From NCBI RefSeq assembly GCF_020687765.1, contig NZ_JAJEWJ010000010.1, positions 62,001 through 126,000 of the forward strand: a stretch of DNA of 64,000 nucleotides, read 5' to 3'. Below, one piece after another: positions 34,976 through 43,884 of the stretch (its first letter is position 1; every line of letters starts with the position of its first letter). Origin of the DNA: Sphingobacterium sp. FBM7-1. GTDB taxonomy: Bacteria; Bacteroidota; Bacteroidia; Sphingobacteriales; Sphingobacteriaceae. A model generated the notes under the pieces. That model saw only the letters and a program-made list of their open reading frames with translations. It made no database searches and was not told where the DNA came from. Position numbers and translations under genes: made by a program.

Positions 34976-36019
34976 ATGTACAAATTTGAGATTTCTAATA
35001 TTATATATCAACCCAATGATACTGTTACCTTAGTTTTTAAAGATTTATCCGGTAATTATCCGAAGCCGAAAGCTGGACAGTTTTTGACCGTATCTTTTAT
35101 CTTCGGAGAGCGGGAGGTGCGACGCTCTTATTCTTTCAGTAGTTCCCCGAACGTCGACGAGCCCCTTGCTATTACCGTTAAGCGTGTGGACAATGGAGAA
35201 ATCTCCCGTTTTTTGCATCACCAAACACGAATAGGCGACATCATTAACGTGCTCGAACCCCAAGGATTATTTTATTACGATCCACAGGCTGATCAAGAAA
35301 GAACGTTGTTTTTATTTGCGGCAGGAGTTGGTATAACACCACTGTATGCCATTTTAAAGACGGCATTAACCGCTGAGGAGAAAACCAAAGTAGTGTTGAT
35401 ATACAGTAACCGCAGTGTAGAAAATACCGTGTTTTATGACGAATTGTTGGACTGGCAAAAGCGTTATCCGGATCGATTCGAGATCGTGTGGATATTTTCG
35501 AGTTCCAAAAACTTGCTTCATGCCAGGCTAAATCGGGATTATCTTATTCGTATTGTAAAAGAGCATATACCCACTTCTGGCGATACGCTATTCTTTACCT
35601 GTGGTCCAGTTTTTTATATGGACTTAGTTCGCTTTACACTGTTGGGCATGGGGATTCCAGATGCCCATATCAAGAAAGAAACTTTCCATTTTCCGGAAGA
35701 AGAGGAAGACGACGATGAAAGGGAAGAAGAACCGGTAGATATGACCTCCTATGACATTAAACTGCGTTTTCAAGGGGAGGAATATGCTTTAACGATTCCC
35801 TACGACAAGACGGTGTTAGACGTAGGATTGGAACATAAGATTAGGTTGCCCTATTCGTGTAAATCAGGGATGTGTAGTACCTGTATATCGCAATGTAGAG
35901 CGGGGAGTGTCCGTATGGATTATAATGAGGTACTGACCGACAAGGAAGTGGAAAACGGACGTTGTCTGATTTGCGTTTCTCACCCACTTGAGGAAGGTAC
36001 CGTAATCGAGGTTCTTTAG
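34976..36019 (+). CDS. PaaE-like ferredoxin reductase with 2Fe-2S domain
   Basis: A 347-residue electron-transfer protein. The N-terminal FAD domain (RRSYSFSSSP at about 45-54) is followed by an NAD-binding domain (LFAAGVGITPLYAILK, FTCGPVFYMDLV), an acidic linker (EEEEDDDEREEEP) and a plant-type ferredoxin domain with Cys295, Cys300, Cys303 and Cys333. The layout matches phenylacetyl-CoA epoxidase reductase PaaE and related oxygenase reductases. No paa genes are in the window, so the partner oxygenase is unknown. It has its own terminator. Confidence 0.87.
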   Translation: MYKFEISNIIYQPNDTVTLVFKDLSGNYPKPKAGQFLTVSFIFGEREVRRSYSFSSSPNVDEPLAITVKRVDNGEISRFLHHQTRIGDIINVLEPQGLFYYDPQADQERTLFLFAAGVGITPLYAILKTALTAEEKTKVVLIYSNRSVENTVFYDELLDWQKRYPDRFEIVWIFSSSKNLLHARLNRDYLIRIVKEHIPTSGDTLFFTCGPVFYMDLVRFTLLGMGIPDAHIKKETFHFPEEEEDDDEREEEPVDMTSYDIKLRFQGEEYALTIPYDKTVLDVGLEHKIRLPYSCKSGMCSTCISQCRAGSVRMDYNEVLTDKEVENGRCLICVSHPLEEGTVIEVL

Positions 36020-36045
36020 GTAGGTGATTGCTGCTGAAAATAATA

Positions 36046-36073
36046 AAGGTGACCGAAATTGGTCACCTTTTTT
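36046..36073 (+). terminator. Intrinsic terminator after the ferredoxin reductase gene
   Basis: AAGGTGACC / GGTCACCTT, a nine-base stem with a six-base loop and a T tract. It lies directly beside the 3' end of the converging tRNA-Arg. Confidence 0.93.
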
Positions 36074-36074
36074 G

Positions 36075-36148
36075 TACGCCAATCAGGATTCGAACCTGAG
36101 ACCGACGGTTTAGAAAACCGTTGCTCTATCCAGCTGAGCTATTGGCGC
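36075..36148 (-). tRNA. tRNA-Arg (anticodon TCT)
   Basis: Read on the minus strand it begins GCGCCAATAGCTCAGCTGGA and ends in ATTGGCGT plus discriminator A. The acceptor stem GCGCCAA/TTGGCGT has seven pairs including one G-T; the D arm AGCTCAGCTGGATAGAGC, the T arm with GGTTCGAATCC, and the anticodon loop TTTCTAA are all present. CCA is not encoded. Confidence 0.96.
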
Positions 36149-36319
36149 CTCCATTTGGAGTAGCAAAAGTAGGCAATTACACCTATTTTGCAAAATAAAA
36201 CAACTATTTTTTGTCCAGTTTGCAGTAACTTGTTGCACATCAAAGCTATATTTATTTTTTGAAGGGAGTGTCCTTATTCTTAATGACAGATGTCTTAAAT
36301 AGGAAATTTGAAATAAAAT

Positions 36320-36349
36320 TTTGCTTAAATAAGAAAATTTGTACTTTTG
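36320..36349 (+). promoter_or_regulatory. Promoter of tRNA-Ser
   Basis: -33 TTTG (36320-36323) and -7 TACTTTTG (36342-36349) match the Bacteroidota consensus with good spacing. The predicted start of transcription falls at or within a few bases of the mature 5' end of the tRNA at 36354. Confidence 0.75.
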
Positions 36350-36353
36350 CAGC

Positions 36354-36438
36354 GGAGAGTTGGCAGAGTGGTCGAATGCGGCGGTCTTGAAAACCGTTAA
36401 CTGTCACAGGTTCGGGGGTTCGAATCCCTCACTCTCCG
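36354..36438 (+). tRNA. tRNA-Ser (anticodon TGA)
   Basis: An 85-base class II tRNA: acceptor GGAGAGT/ACTCTCC, anticodon loop CTTGAAA with TGA, a long variable arm (AACTGTCACAGG region), a T arm with GGTTCGAATCC and discriminator G. CCA is not encoded. A terminator follows. Confidence 0.95.
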
Positions 36439-36450
36439 CAAAGCAAATAA

Positions 36451-36474
36451 AGCCCGACGATAGTCGGGTTTTGT
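36451..36474 (+). terminator. Terminator after tRNA-Ser
   Basis: AGCCCGAC and GTCGGGTT form a stem around a short GATA loop, followed by T/G-rich sequence. Confidence 0.75.
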
Positions 36475-36586
36475 TGTTTATAGGGATTCTCAAACCTGTT
36501 TGAAGAATTTCCTATAACAACAAAAATAATGAGCGGAGCGAATGGCTTTATTTGATTTAGCATCCCCCACCAAGGGATCATTCTAT

Positions 36587-36607
36587 AATCCCTCACTCTC
36601 CACAAAG
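36587..36607 (+). repeat. Duplicate of the tRNA-Ser 3' end (att-like)
   Basis: ATCCCTCACTCTCCACAAAG repeats the tRNA-Ser 3' end and the bases after it (36423-36443) with one mismatch (G to A), 164 bases downstream in the same orientation. Direct repeats of a tRNA 3' end are the usual scar of site-specific integration. Confidence 0.6.
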
Positions 36608-36611
36608 AGCT

Positions 36612-37457
36612 TCATTTCATCTCACATTTGGCACTTTCCCATGCAATAATAGCCGTTTTTCGTATAGTGCCCCACATATAACCGCCGGTATTTCCCGACG
36701 ACTGTATAACCCGATGACAAGGAATCAGAAAAGCAATTGGATTGCTTCCAATTGCCGTTCCCACTGCTCGAGAAGCATTTGGTTTACCAACCTGCGTAGC
36801 TATGTCACCATAAGTAGCAAGTTGTCCCATCGGAATTTTGAGAAGCATCTCCCAAACTTTTAATTGAAACTCGCTACCTTTTAAATGCAATTTGATATTG
36901 CTGAATGTATTTTCGTCGCCTTGGAAGATGGATAAGGCATTTTGTTGTAACGAATCGTCCTTTTGTACCCATTCAGCATTCGGAAACTTTTGTATTGCAT
37001 CGACCAAAGCTTGCTTTTCATCCTCATAAAAAGCCATGTAGCAGATACCTTTGGGAGTGGAAGCAACGAGTATATTTCCAAAAGGGCTTTTCGTCCAGCG
37101 AAAGTGAATAACCAGATTTTTCCCGCCATTTTTATATTCGGCAGGTGACATCCCTTCTATGTTTATAAATAAATCATGTAGACGCCCCGTGCCCGAGAGG
37201 CCGGTTTCCATGGCCGTGTCAAAGAGGGTTGCCTGGCGCTTTTTGAGTAGTGCTTTTGCATGCTGAATACTGGTGTATTGCAGGAACTTCTTTGGAGTCG
37301 TTCCGGCCCACTCTTTAAATAAACGTTGAAAATGGAAAGGACTTAAGTGAACCTCTTGGGCAATCTGGTTCAGCGACGGCTGTTCTTTAAAATGTTTTTT
37401 AATATACATTATCGCATCGGCAATTCGGTTGTAATTAAGTTCTTCCTGCGTCGTCAT
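36612..37457 (-). CDS. AraC-type HTH fused to O6-methylguanine-DNA methyltransferase (Ada-like)
   Basis: A 281-residue protein. The N-terminal AraC helix-turn-helix pair (PSLNQIAQEVHLSPFHFQR, FQRLFKEWAGTTPKKFLQY) is followed by a methyltransferase domain with the active-site cysteine Cys247 in LIPCHRVI. It removes methyl groups from alkylated guanine by irreversible transfer to the cysteine. The Ada N-terminal methylphosphotriester domain with its four cysteines is absent, so it is the shorter Ada-like form. It is transcribed toward the tRNA-Ser duplication. Confidence 0.92.
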   Translation of the reverse strand: MTTQEELNYNRIADAIMYIKKHFKEQPSLNQIAQEVHLSPFHFQRLFKEWAGTTPKKFLQYTSIQHAKALLKKRQATLFDTAMETGLSGTGRLHDLFINIEGMSPAEYKNGGKNLVIHFRWTKSPFGNILVASTPKGICYMAFYEDEKQALVDAIQKFPNAEWVQKDDSLQQNALSIFQGDENTFSNIKLHLKGSEFQLKVWEMLLKIPMGQLATYGDIATQVGKPNASRAVGTAIGSNPIAFLIPCHRVIQSSGNTGGYMWGTIRKTAIIAWESAKCEMK

Positions 37458-37565
37458 TCGTTTGTTTTTTACAAATATCTAAAGAAATAGACTTTTATAA
37501 AACCCGAAACTTGCTATCACTGTTCTTTCTTAACCTAGGTCAATGCGTAGCGGCAGGTATAAAGG

Positions 37566-37573
37566 TACCTTTG
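37566..37573 (+). promoter_or_regulatory. -7 element of the quinone-detoxification operon
   Basis: TACCTTTG matches TAnnTTTG, 24 bases before the dioxygenase ATG. No matching -33 TTG was seen, which may mean that an activator is needed. Confidence 0.5.
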
Positions 37574-37596
37574 TAGTATAATAAATCACGCACGTT

Positions 37597-38550
37597 ATGA
37601 AAAATAAAATTTTAGGATTACACCATATTACGGCAATCGCGGGATCTGCTCAAACAAATTTAAATTTCTATACGAAAATATTAGGCACCCGTTTAGTAAA
37701 GAAAACGGTGAATTTTGATGATCCCGGTACTTACCACTTTTACTTCGGTAATGAGACCGGAGAACCCGGTACCATTCTTACCTTTTTTCCTTGGGAGGGG
37801 ATCGGTAGCGGAAGAAATGGCGCAGGGATGGCTACTCATATCGGATACGCTGTTTCTCCCGGTGCATTAGCATTTTGGAAGGAACGTCTCACACAACATG
37901 GAATATCCTATCAAGAAGGAGAAGTTTTTGGCGAAAAGCACATCGCTTTCCGAGATCCCGACGGACTACAGCTACAATTTATAGAACCTCGAACGGTAGA
38001 TAACCGACAAGTGTGGACTACGGAAGATATAGATGAACCTGTCGCCTTGAAAGGATTTCATAATGTAACGTTGACTTTGCAAAAAGTGGAAGCTACAGCG
38101 CAGGTATTAACTGATATCCTCGGATATGAACTGCAGAAACAAGAAGATAGTAGATACCGCTTTGCGACGGACGCCATTACAACGGCTAATCTGCTGGACG
38201 TTGTCGTGGATCCGTCAGCCTCACGAGGACATAACGCTGCCGGTACAAACCACCATATAGCTTTCCGTGTAAAAGACGACGAGGTCTTAATGGCATATCG
38301 AGAGAAAATACTATCGGCGGGATTTCATATTACGCCCAAGATAGATCGGGATTATTTCTTTTCCCTGTACTTTCGGGAGCCAGGAGGCGTTCTGTTTGAA
38401 ATCGCTACGGATAATCCCGGATTTACAGTTGACGAACATTTGGCAGACTTGGGGACCAGTTTGAAGCTTCCAAAACAGTATGAAGGTGTTCGGTCAGATA
38501 TTGAAGCTGTATTACCAAAGTTAAATTTTAATCTTGACCACGTAAAATAA
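37597..38550 (+). CDS. Ring-cleaving dioxygenase of the VOC family (MhqA/MhqO type)
   Basis: A 317-residue protein with two vicinal-oxygen-chelate modules, each beginning with a His: LGLHHITAIAG at 5-15 and LKGFHNVTLTL at about 150. Metal ligands also include Glu in QLQFIEP and GVLFEIAT. It resembles the hydroquinone-specific extradiol dioxygenases MhqA and MhqO. Its stop codon overlaps the start of the next gene by one base (TAATG), showing translational coupling. With the next two genes it looks like a quinone or aromatic stress operon. Confidence 0.87.
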   Translation: MKNKILGLHHITAIAGSAQTNLNFYTKILGTRLVKKTVNFDDPGTYHFYFGNETGEPGTILTFFPWEGIGSGRNGAGMATHIGYAVSPGALAFWKERLTQHGISYQEGEVFGEKHIAFRDPDGLQLQFIEPRTVDNRQVWTTEDIDEPVALKGFHNVTLTLQKVEATAQVLTDILGYELQKQEDSRYRFATDAITTANLLDVVVDPSASRGHNAAGTNHHIAFRVKDDEVLMAYREKILSAGFHITPKIDRDYFFSLYFREPGGVLFEIATDNPGFTVDEHLADLGTSLKLPKQYEGVRSDIEAVLPKLNFNLDHVK

Positions 38551-39182
38551 TGAAACATCAATTCGATATAATAACCACCGGTGTCCCGTTACAAGAAGCC
38601 AAGAAAGCACTGATCATGATTCACGGACGGGGTGGAAGCGCAACAGATATACTAAGTCTAGCGTCGCATCTCCAAGTAGCGGATTACGCATTACTAGCTC
38701 CACAGGCTACAGCGCACAGCTGGTATCCCCATTCTTTTATAGCGCCGGTCGAAGACAATGAGCCTTCGTTGTCATCAGCCTTAGCTGTTATCGGCAAGAC
38801 GGTCGAAAAAGCGATGGATGCTGGTATAAAGACGGAGCATATTTATTTCTTTGGATTTTCCCAGGGAGCCTGTTTGAGCCTCGAGTTTCTCGCGCGAAAT
38901 GCCCGTGCCTACGGCGGAGCGGTAGCCATTATCGGAGGACTGATAGGCGAGGAGATAAATCGTACCAACTATGGCGGTAATTTTCATAAAACGCCTATCT
39001 TTATAGGAACGAGTAATCCAGATTTCCATGTGCCCATCCAACGTGTGTATGCAACGGAAAGCATATTGAAGGAAATGGATGCTGATGTAACTTTAAAGGT
39101 ATACGATAATTTTGGGCATACTATTCATCCAGAAGAAGTCGAATGGGCTAATCGATTGGTGTTTAAATCGGGTTCCAATTAA
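38550..39182 (+). CDS. MhqD-like carboxylesterase/phospholipase (alpha/beta hydrolase)
   Basis: A 210-residue alpha/beta hydrolase. An oxyanion stretch IMIHGRGGSATD is at about 22-33, the nucleophile Ser104 is in FGFSQGACLS, and the C-terminal His is in NFGHTIHPEEV. It matches the MhqD/YodD type that accompanies MhqO in quinone resistance. Its start overlaps the stop of the dioxygenase gene. Its substrate is unproven. Confidence 0.86.
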   Translation: MKHQFDIITTGVPLQEAKKALIMIHGRGGSATDILSLASHLQVADYALLAPQATAHSWYPHSFIAPVEDNEPSLSSALAVIGKTVEKAMDAGIKTEHIYFFGFSQGACLSLEFLARNARAYGGAVAIIGGLIGEEINRTNYGGNFHKTPIFIGTSNPDFHVPIQRVYATESILKEMDADVTLKVYDNFGHTIHPEEVEWANRLVFKSGSN

Positions 39183-39261
39183 ATCTCGCTTTGGATCGAA
39201 AGTTGTGTGGGGTAATAAGTGCATTTAAGAAACATTCATTTTATAAATAAAATAAATAGTT

Positions 39262-39813
39262 ATGAGATACAAAATAGCGGCCTTAGTGGGCTCTCTCCGT
39301 AAAGATTCTTTCAACAGAAAAGTCGCTGAAAATTTGATTCGGTTGGCTCCTGACAATTTGGAAATGGAAATTGTCGAAATCGGACAATTAGCGCATTATA
39401 ACGAAGATTTAGATACGGATAACCCGCCGGCGGAATGGTCGGCATTCCGAGAAAAGATCAAAACTTACGACGGTGTGTTTTTATTTACGCCGGAGTATAA
39501 CCGTTCTCTTTCGGGCGTACTCAAAAATGCCTTAGATGTGGGTTCTCGTCCATATGGTCAGAGTGTCTGGGACGGCAAGCCGGCAGCAGTGGCGAGCGTT
39601 TCGATGAGTCCACTAGCAGCTTCGATCGCTAATCATACGGTGCGGCAATCACTCGTGTTTTTGAATATGCCAGTGATGCAGCAGCCCGAAATATATATTG
39701 GCAGCGCCCATGAGTTGTTTGATGAAAATGGTAAGGTTATCGAAAAAAGTGAGGGATTCTTCAAACAAGTGGTGGATGCTTACGCCGCCTGGGTAGAAAA
39801 AAATATTGGATAG
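39262..39813 (+). CDS. NADPH-dependent FMN reductase (azoreductase/quinone reductase type)
   Basis: A 183-residue flavodoxin-like protein with the FMN-binding start ALVGSLRKDSFNRKVAENL and the family block GVFLFTPEYNRSLSGVLKNAL. Two-electron reduction of quinones or azo dyes is the usual role. It lies 79 bases after the MhqD-like gene in the same direction. The trio dioxygenase-esterase-FMN reductase parallels the mhq and azoR genes of Bacillus. Confidence 0.9.
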   Translation: MRYKIAALVGSLRKDSFNRKVAENLIRLAPDNLEMEIVEIGQLAHYNEDLDTDNPPAEWSAFREKIKTYDGVFLFTPEYNRSLSGVLKNALDVGSRPYGQSVWDGKPAAVASVSMSPLAASIANHTVRQSLVFLNMPVMQQPEIYIGSAHELFDENGKVIEKSEGFFKQVVDAYAAWVEKNIG

Positions 39814-39893
39814 TAATATAACTAGTTGGTCAAAGGAACTACTGCCATAAACGAACGCACAAGTATTCCTCGTTTAGAAAAAAGAGTTATACC

Positions 39894-39940
39894 ATAATTT
39901 AGGTATTTTTGTTATATTCACGACAAAATACCTAAATTAT
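39894..39940 (+). promoter_or_regulatory. Inverted repeat covering the start of the transglutaminase-like gene
   Basis: ATAATTTAGGTATTTTTGT (39894-39912) and ACAAAATACCTAAATTAT (39923-39940) are inverted copies with one bulged T and a ten-base spacer. The right arm includes the AT of the start codon at 39939. It could be an operator, or an RNA hairpin that hides the start codon if transcription begins upstream. Confidence 0.55.
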
Positions 39941-41915
39941 GATATACAGATTATTTGCCGTTGTTTGGATTTTCCAAATACTTTCGCTCGACGCTCGCGC
40001 ACAAACTAACGAACTGCCCCCGATTTCTTTTCGCGATTTCGAAACACCTGCTTCAGCCATAATCGATTCGACGTCTCATGCAGTCGTTATATTAGAAAAA
40101 GGAAGATCGGACATACAGGTAGATGAAAGCGAAAGAGAATTACGGGTCATACACCGTTATGGTGTACGGATTAAGATCTTAGATAAAGAAGGATTTGATA
40201 AAGCCAATCACGTTATTCCGCTCTACAAAATTGGAAATAAATTTGAAACCGTTGGCGAGATCCGCGGATATACCCATTATATAGACGGAAAGATACATAC
40301 GGTGAAGATGGATAAAGGAGCCGTCTTTCATGAAAAAGTGAATGAGTTTTTAAATTTGAGCAAATTCACGTTGCCTAGCATCACCGAAAATTGTATTATC
40401 GATATCGAATATGAGATACGATCCCCCGATATTTTTAATTACAGAACCTGGGAATATCAAGACGATATTCCTAAGCTTCACAGTGAATATACGGCTATAA
40501 TTCCGGCGCTCTACAACTATAACGTAACACTGACCGGGTTTTATAAACTAACCGAACAAAAATCAAAATTACTAAGCCAGCATTTTTTACTGAATGGGCG
40601 TCGGCAGGATTGTTCACAGTTAACCTATATTATGAAAGACATTCCCGCCTTTCATGAAGAAAGCTATATGTTAGCTCCGAAGAACTATAAATCGGCAATC
40701 AACTTCGAACTGATGCAATATTATTCCACAAATGGCGCGCGGCAAGATCTTACTAAAGAATGGAAAGATGTGGATAGAGAATTATTGAGTCACCGTTCTT
40801 TCGGTGGTCAGATTAATCGGGAAGGCAGTTTCAAGCGCGTATTATCCGAAATATATACGAACAGTGATTCTGAAGAAGAAAAGGCGCGCAGAATATATAG
40901 CTATATTAAAAAGGAAATCAAGTGGAATAAAATATACGGGAAATACAGTCAATTTGGCGTAAAAGAAGCCTTAGAAAGACGAAATGGGAATGTGGGTGAT
41001 ATCAATCTTGCGCTGATATCGGCTTGCCGTGCCGCTGGGATTGAAGCGTACCCGGTCTTGGTCTCCACCCGGGAAAATGGTCTTCCCAAAACGATACATC
41101 CCGTCATTTCTGACTTCAACTATCTTGTTGCACAGGTTCGGGTGAACGATAAAAAATATTTTCTGGACGCGTCGGAAGAAAACCTTCCATTCGGTCTTTT
41201 ACCGCTTCGGTGTATTAACGGAAATGGTCGTATTATCTATTCGAAAAAATCTTCCGAATGGATAAAGCTAGAGAATGAGATCAGTGCTTGTACGCATTTT
41301 GATGTTAGCGGAAAGATAGATGATGCCGGCAAATTTAAAGGAATACTCCGTGTAACCTATGAAGGGCTAGATGCACTGAACCGAAGAAATCATATACAGG
41401 GGTTTTCAACGTTGGACGCCTATATCGAAGAACGAATGAACACCGCTACAAATATGAAAATCGAAGAAGGAAATGTAGATGAGCTGGATAGTCTGGATAA
41501 CAATCTCGTGGAACGCTACGTGATTAGTATGGATTTTTCCGATAACCTACGGGAGGAGAATTTTGTTTTTAATCCTATATTGATCAACAGAATGACAAAG
41601 AATCCTTTTAATTTAGAGGAAAGGAACTATTCCGTAGATCTCGGTTCGCGGCAGAAGGAATCTTATTCAATTGCTGTTCAGTTACCACTAGGGTTTACGA
41701 TAGCTCATCAACCGAAAAATATCGCTTTAGCACTTCCCGAGACCGCAGCGAGATATACCTATCTGTCCCATTACGGAGACGGAAGTTTGAGGGTAAAACA
41801 AGAGCTAAGTCTAAATAAAGCAATTTATGAGGTGGATGAATACTTCTATCTCAAAGAATTTTACTCTAGAATAATTCAGCATCAGAAGGTAGATTTTGCA
41901 TTCACTAAAAAGTAA
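39939..41915 (+). CDS. DUF3857/transglutaminase-like protein, probable pseudoenzyme
   Basis: A 658-residue exported protein (signal peptide cleaved near ARAQ). A DUF3857 domain (about 60-270) precedes a transglutaminase-like domain (about 300-430). The catalytic Cys position reads GNVGDINLAL, with Val where Cys is expected. The His position reads FNYLVAQV, with Tyr instead of His; only the Asp (FLDAS) is kept. It therefore probably binds rather than cuts or cross-links. The paralogue that follows by three bases keeps Cys and His. The function of the pair is unknown. Confidence 0.8.
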   Translation: MIYRLFAVVWIFQILSLDARAQTNELPPISFRDFETPASAIIDSTSHAVVILEKGRSDIQVDESERELRVIHRYGVRIKILDKEGFDKANHVIPLYKIGNKFETVGEIRGYTHYIDGKIHTVKMDKGAVFHEKVNEFLNLSKFTLPSITENCIIDIEYEIRSPDIFNYRTWEYQDDIPKLHSEYTAIIPALYNYNVTLTGFYKLTEQKSKLLSQHFLLNGRRQDCSQLTYIMKDIPAFHEESYMLAPKNYKSAINFELMQYYSTNGARQDLTKEWKDVDRELLSHRSFGGQINREGSFKRVLSEIYTNSDSEEEKARRIYSYIKKEIKWNKIYGKYSQFGVKEALERRNGNVGDINLALISACRAAGIEAYPVLVSTRENGLPKTIHPVISDFNYLVAQVRVNDKKYFLDASEENLPFGLLPLRCINGNGRIIYSKKSSEWIKLENEISACTHFDVSGKIDDAGKFKGILRVTYEGLDALNRRNHIQGFSTLDAYIEERMNTATNMKIEEGNVDELDSLDNNLVERYVISMDFSDNLREENFVFNPILINRMTKNPFNLEERNYSVDLGSRQKESYSIAVQLPLGFTIAHQPKNIALALPETAARYTYLSHYGDGSLRVKQELSLNKAIYEVDEYFYLKEFYSRIIQHQKVDFAFTKK

Positions 41916-41918
41916 GCT

Positions 41919-43835
41919 ATGTCAAGAAAATTATGGCTAATTCTAGTATTGACCGGAGGTATCCACATAGGTTTGATAGCACAAAATATGTATGCCGTCA
42001 GCTTAATTAAAACGCACTTGAAAGAGCGGGCAGACGCAACGGTTAGAAATGAACGTTTAGAGATTGATATGAATAGCGTTAACGATATGACCATCCGAAT
42101 AACACGTGCCGTGACCGTTCATAATCGGAGTGGTGATGAACACGGACATATCGAATTATATTATAATAAATCAAGAAAGATCAGAAATTTGAAAGGAGAA
42201 ATATTTAATGAATTTGGTATTCCAATCGGAAAGTTTTCGTTAAAGGACTTTCGAGATAGAAGCGCATCTAGTCAAAGTAGTTTATATGATGATACGCGCG
42301 TTAAAGACTATAGCCCGGCGGTGTACGACTATCCGTATACCGTTGTTTATAGCGTAGAAATTAAACAAAATCAGAACCTGTTAATTCCTTCATGGGTACC
42401 CGATTACGCTTACGATGTGGCCATTGAGAGGAGCAGCTACGTCTTTACGTGTCGTCCAACAGATAAAATTCGCATTCATCAACAAAACTATGAAGCAAAA
42501 GCAGTTGTGGAGGAGGTAGGGAAAACCAAAACATATACCTGGGAAGTAACGGATATTGCGGCAAGCCGATCTGAACCGTATAGTGCCCCCCGCGATCTCC
42601 GAGCGGCGCGTGTTCGGATCGTACCCGAAAATATTCAGTATTTCAAGAAAACAGGTCATTTCAAAAATTGGGATGAGTTTGGAAAATGGACCTATGATAA
42701 TTTGCTGGCAGATAAGCGTGAAGTACCCGAAGAAACTATTAGGTATGTGCAGGAATTGACGAAAGATATAAACTTGCCCAAAGAAAAAGCGAAGAGATTG
42801 TATAAATACATGCAAGATAAAACCCGATATATTAGTATCCAGGTAGGAATAGGAGGTATCGAGCCTTTTCCGGCCGAAACAGTGGACCGACTAGGATATG
42901 GCGATTGTAAAGCATTAGTTAACTATATGCAGAGCTTATTGGACATTGTTGATATCCCCTCTTACTACTGTATTGTGGAGGCGGGGACGTATAAGAGAGA
43001 TGTAACTGCTGACTTTGCGAATGCAGCGGATGGAAATCACATTATATTATGTATACCTTTTGAAAACGATACGACCTGGTTGGAATGTACTAATCAGAAA
43101 ATTCCCTTTGGCTTCCTAAGCGATTTTACCGATGATCGACTTGTTATCGCCTGTTCGGCAGAGGGCGGTAAGATCCTACGTACCCCAAAATTCTGTGATA
43201 CCGAAAGTCTACAGTATCGGGAAGGTCACTTTAAGATACTGGAAGATGGCTCATTAGAAGGTCGTTTGACGACCACATTTAAAGGTGGACAATTTGATAA
43301 CCATTATTACAATACCTTTTTAAGCCCACAAGATCAGATGCGCAACGTAAAGAATTGGTATGATATTGATAATATCAGCTTTCAGAAAGTCGATTACGAA
43401 TTGATTTCGGAAGACAAAGACTCGGTTACTTTTTGTGAATCGTTGGATATTACGATAAAAAATTATGTTGTAAAGTCGGGTACATATGCTGTTCTACATC
43501 CCAATATATTTAATCAAGCTCCATCAATACCAGCGACACGAAATCGCACTAACGATTTGTATATCAATCGTGGATATACCGATATAGATATACTACATTA
43601 TACGCTGCCAGAAGGCCTTGATACATCGAGCATGCCAGTTAATAAAAGATTGGAAACAGAAATGGGGACTTACGAATTACGTATTTCAATATCAAATGGT
43701 ATACTAACGAGTCGTCGGATGATGCAGTTACGGGGAGGAACTTACCCGAGCGAAAAATATGAAGAATTCTACCAGTTTATGAACGAGGTTTATAGTGCTG
43801 ATAGAGGGAAATACCATCTATCAACGAAGCTCTGA
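41919..43835 (+). CDS. DUF3857/transglutaminase-like protein
   Basis: A 638-residue exported protein (signal about 1-22, cleavage near LIAQN) with a DUF3857 domain (about 50-250) and a transglutaminase-like core: RLGYGDCKALVNYM with the catalytic Cys, GNHIILCIP with the His, and WLECTNQ where Asp is usual (Glu here). The arrangement suggests an active papain-like fold acting in the periplasm or at the surface. It begins three bases after the related upstream gene, so the two are co-translated. Confidence 0.83.
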   Translation: MSRKLWLILVLTGGIHIGLIAQNMYAVSLIKTHLKERADATVRNERLEIDMNSVNDMTIRITRAVTVHNRSGDEHGHIELYYNKSRKIRNLKGEIFNEFGIPIGKFSLKDFRDRSASSQSSLYDDTRVKDYSPAVYDYPYTVVYSVEIKQNQNLLIPSWVPDYAYDVAIERSSYVFTCRPTDKIRIHQQNYEAKAVVEEVGKTKTYTWEVTDIAASRSEPYSAPRDLRAARVRIVPENIQYFKKTGHFKNWDEFGKWTYDNLLADKREVPEETIRYVQELTKDINLPKEKAKRLYKYMQDKTRYISIQVGIGGIEPFPAETVDRLGYGDCKALVNYMQSLLDIVDIPSYYCIVEAGTYKRDVTADFANAADGNHIILCIPFENDTTWLECTNQKIPFGFLSDFTDDRLVIACSAEGGKILRTPKFCDTESLQYREGHFKILEDGSLEGRLTTTFKGGQFDNHYYNTFLSPQDQMRNVKNWYDIDNISFQKVDYELISEDKDSVTFCESLDITIKNYVVKSGTYAVLHPNIFNQAPSIPATRNRTNDLYINRGYTDIDILHYTLPEGLDTSSMPVNKRLETEMGTYELRISISNGILTSRRMMQLRGGTYPSEKYEEFYQFMNEVYSADRGKYHLSTKL

Positions 43836-43856
43836 AAACGCTATTTTCAAAAAAAA

Positions 43857-43884
43857 GGGAAGCAACATATTCATGTTGTTTCCC
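43857..43884. terminator. Hairpin after the transglutaminase pair
   Basis: A 12-base stem GGGAAGCAACAT / ATGTTGTTTCCC with one G-T pair. Eight A precede it, so a T tract follows it on the minus strand, while nothing like that follows on the plus strand. It may therefore be the relic of a terminator for a lost minus-strand gene as well. Confidence 0.6.
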
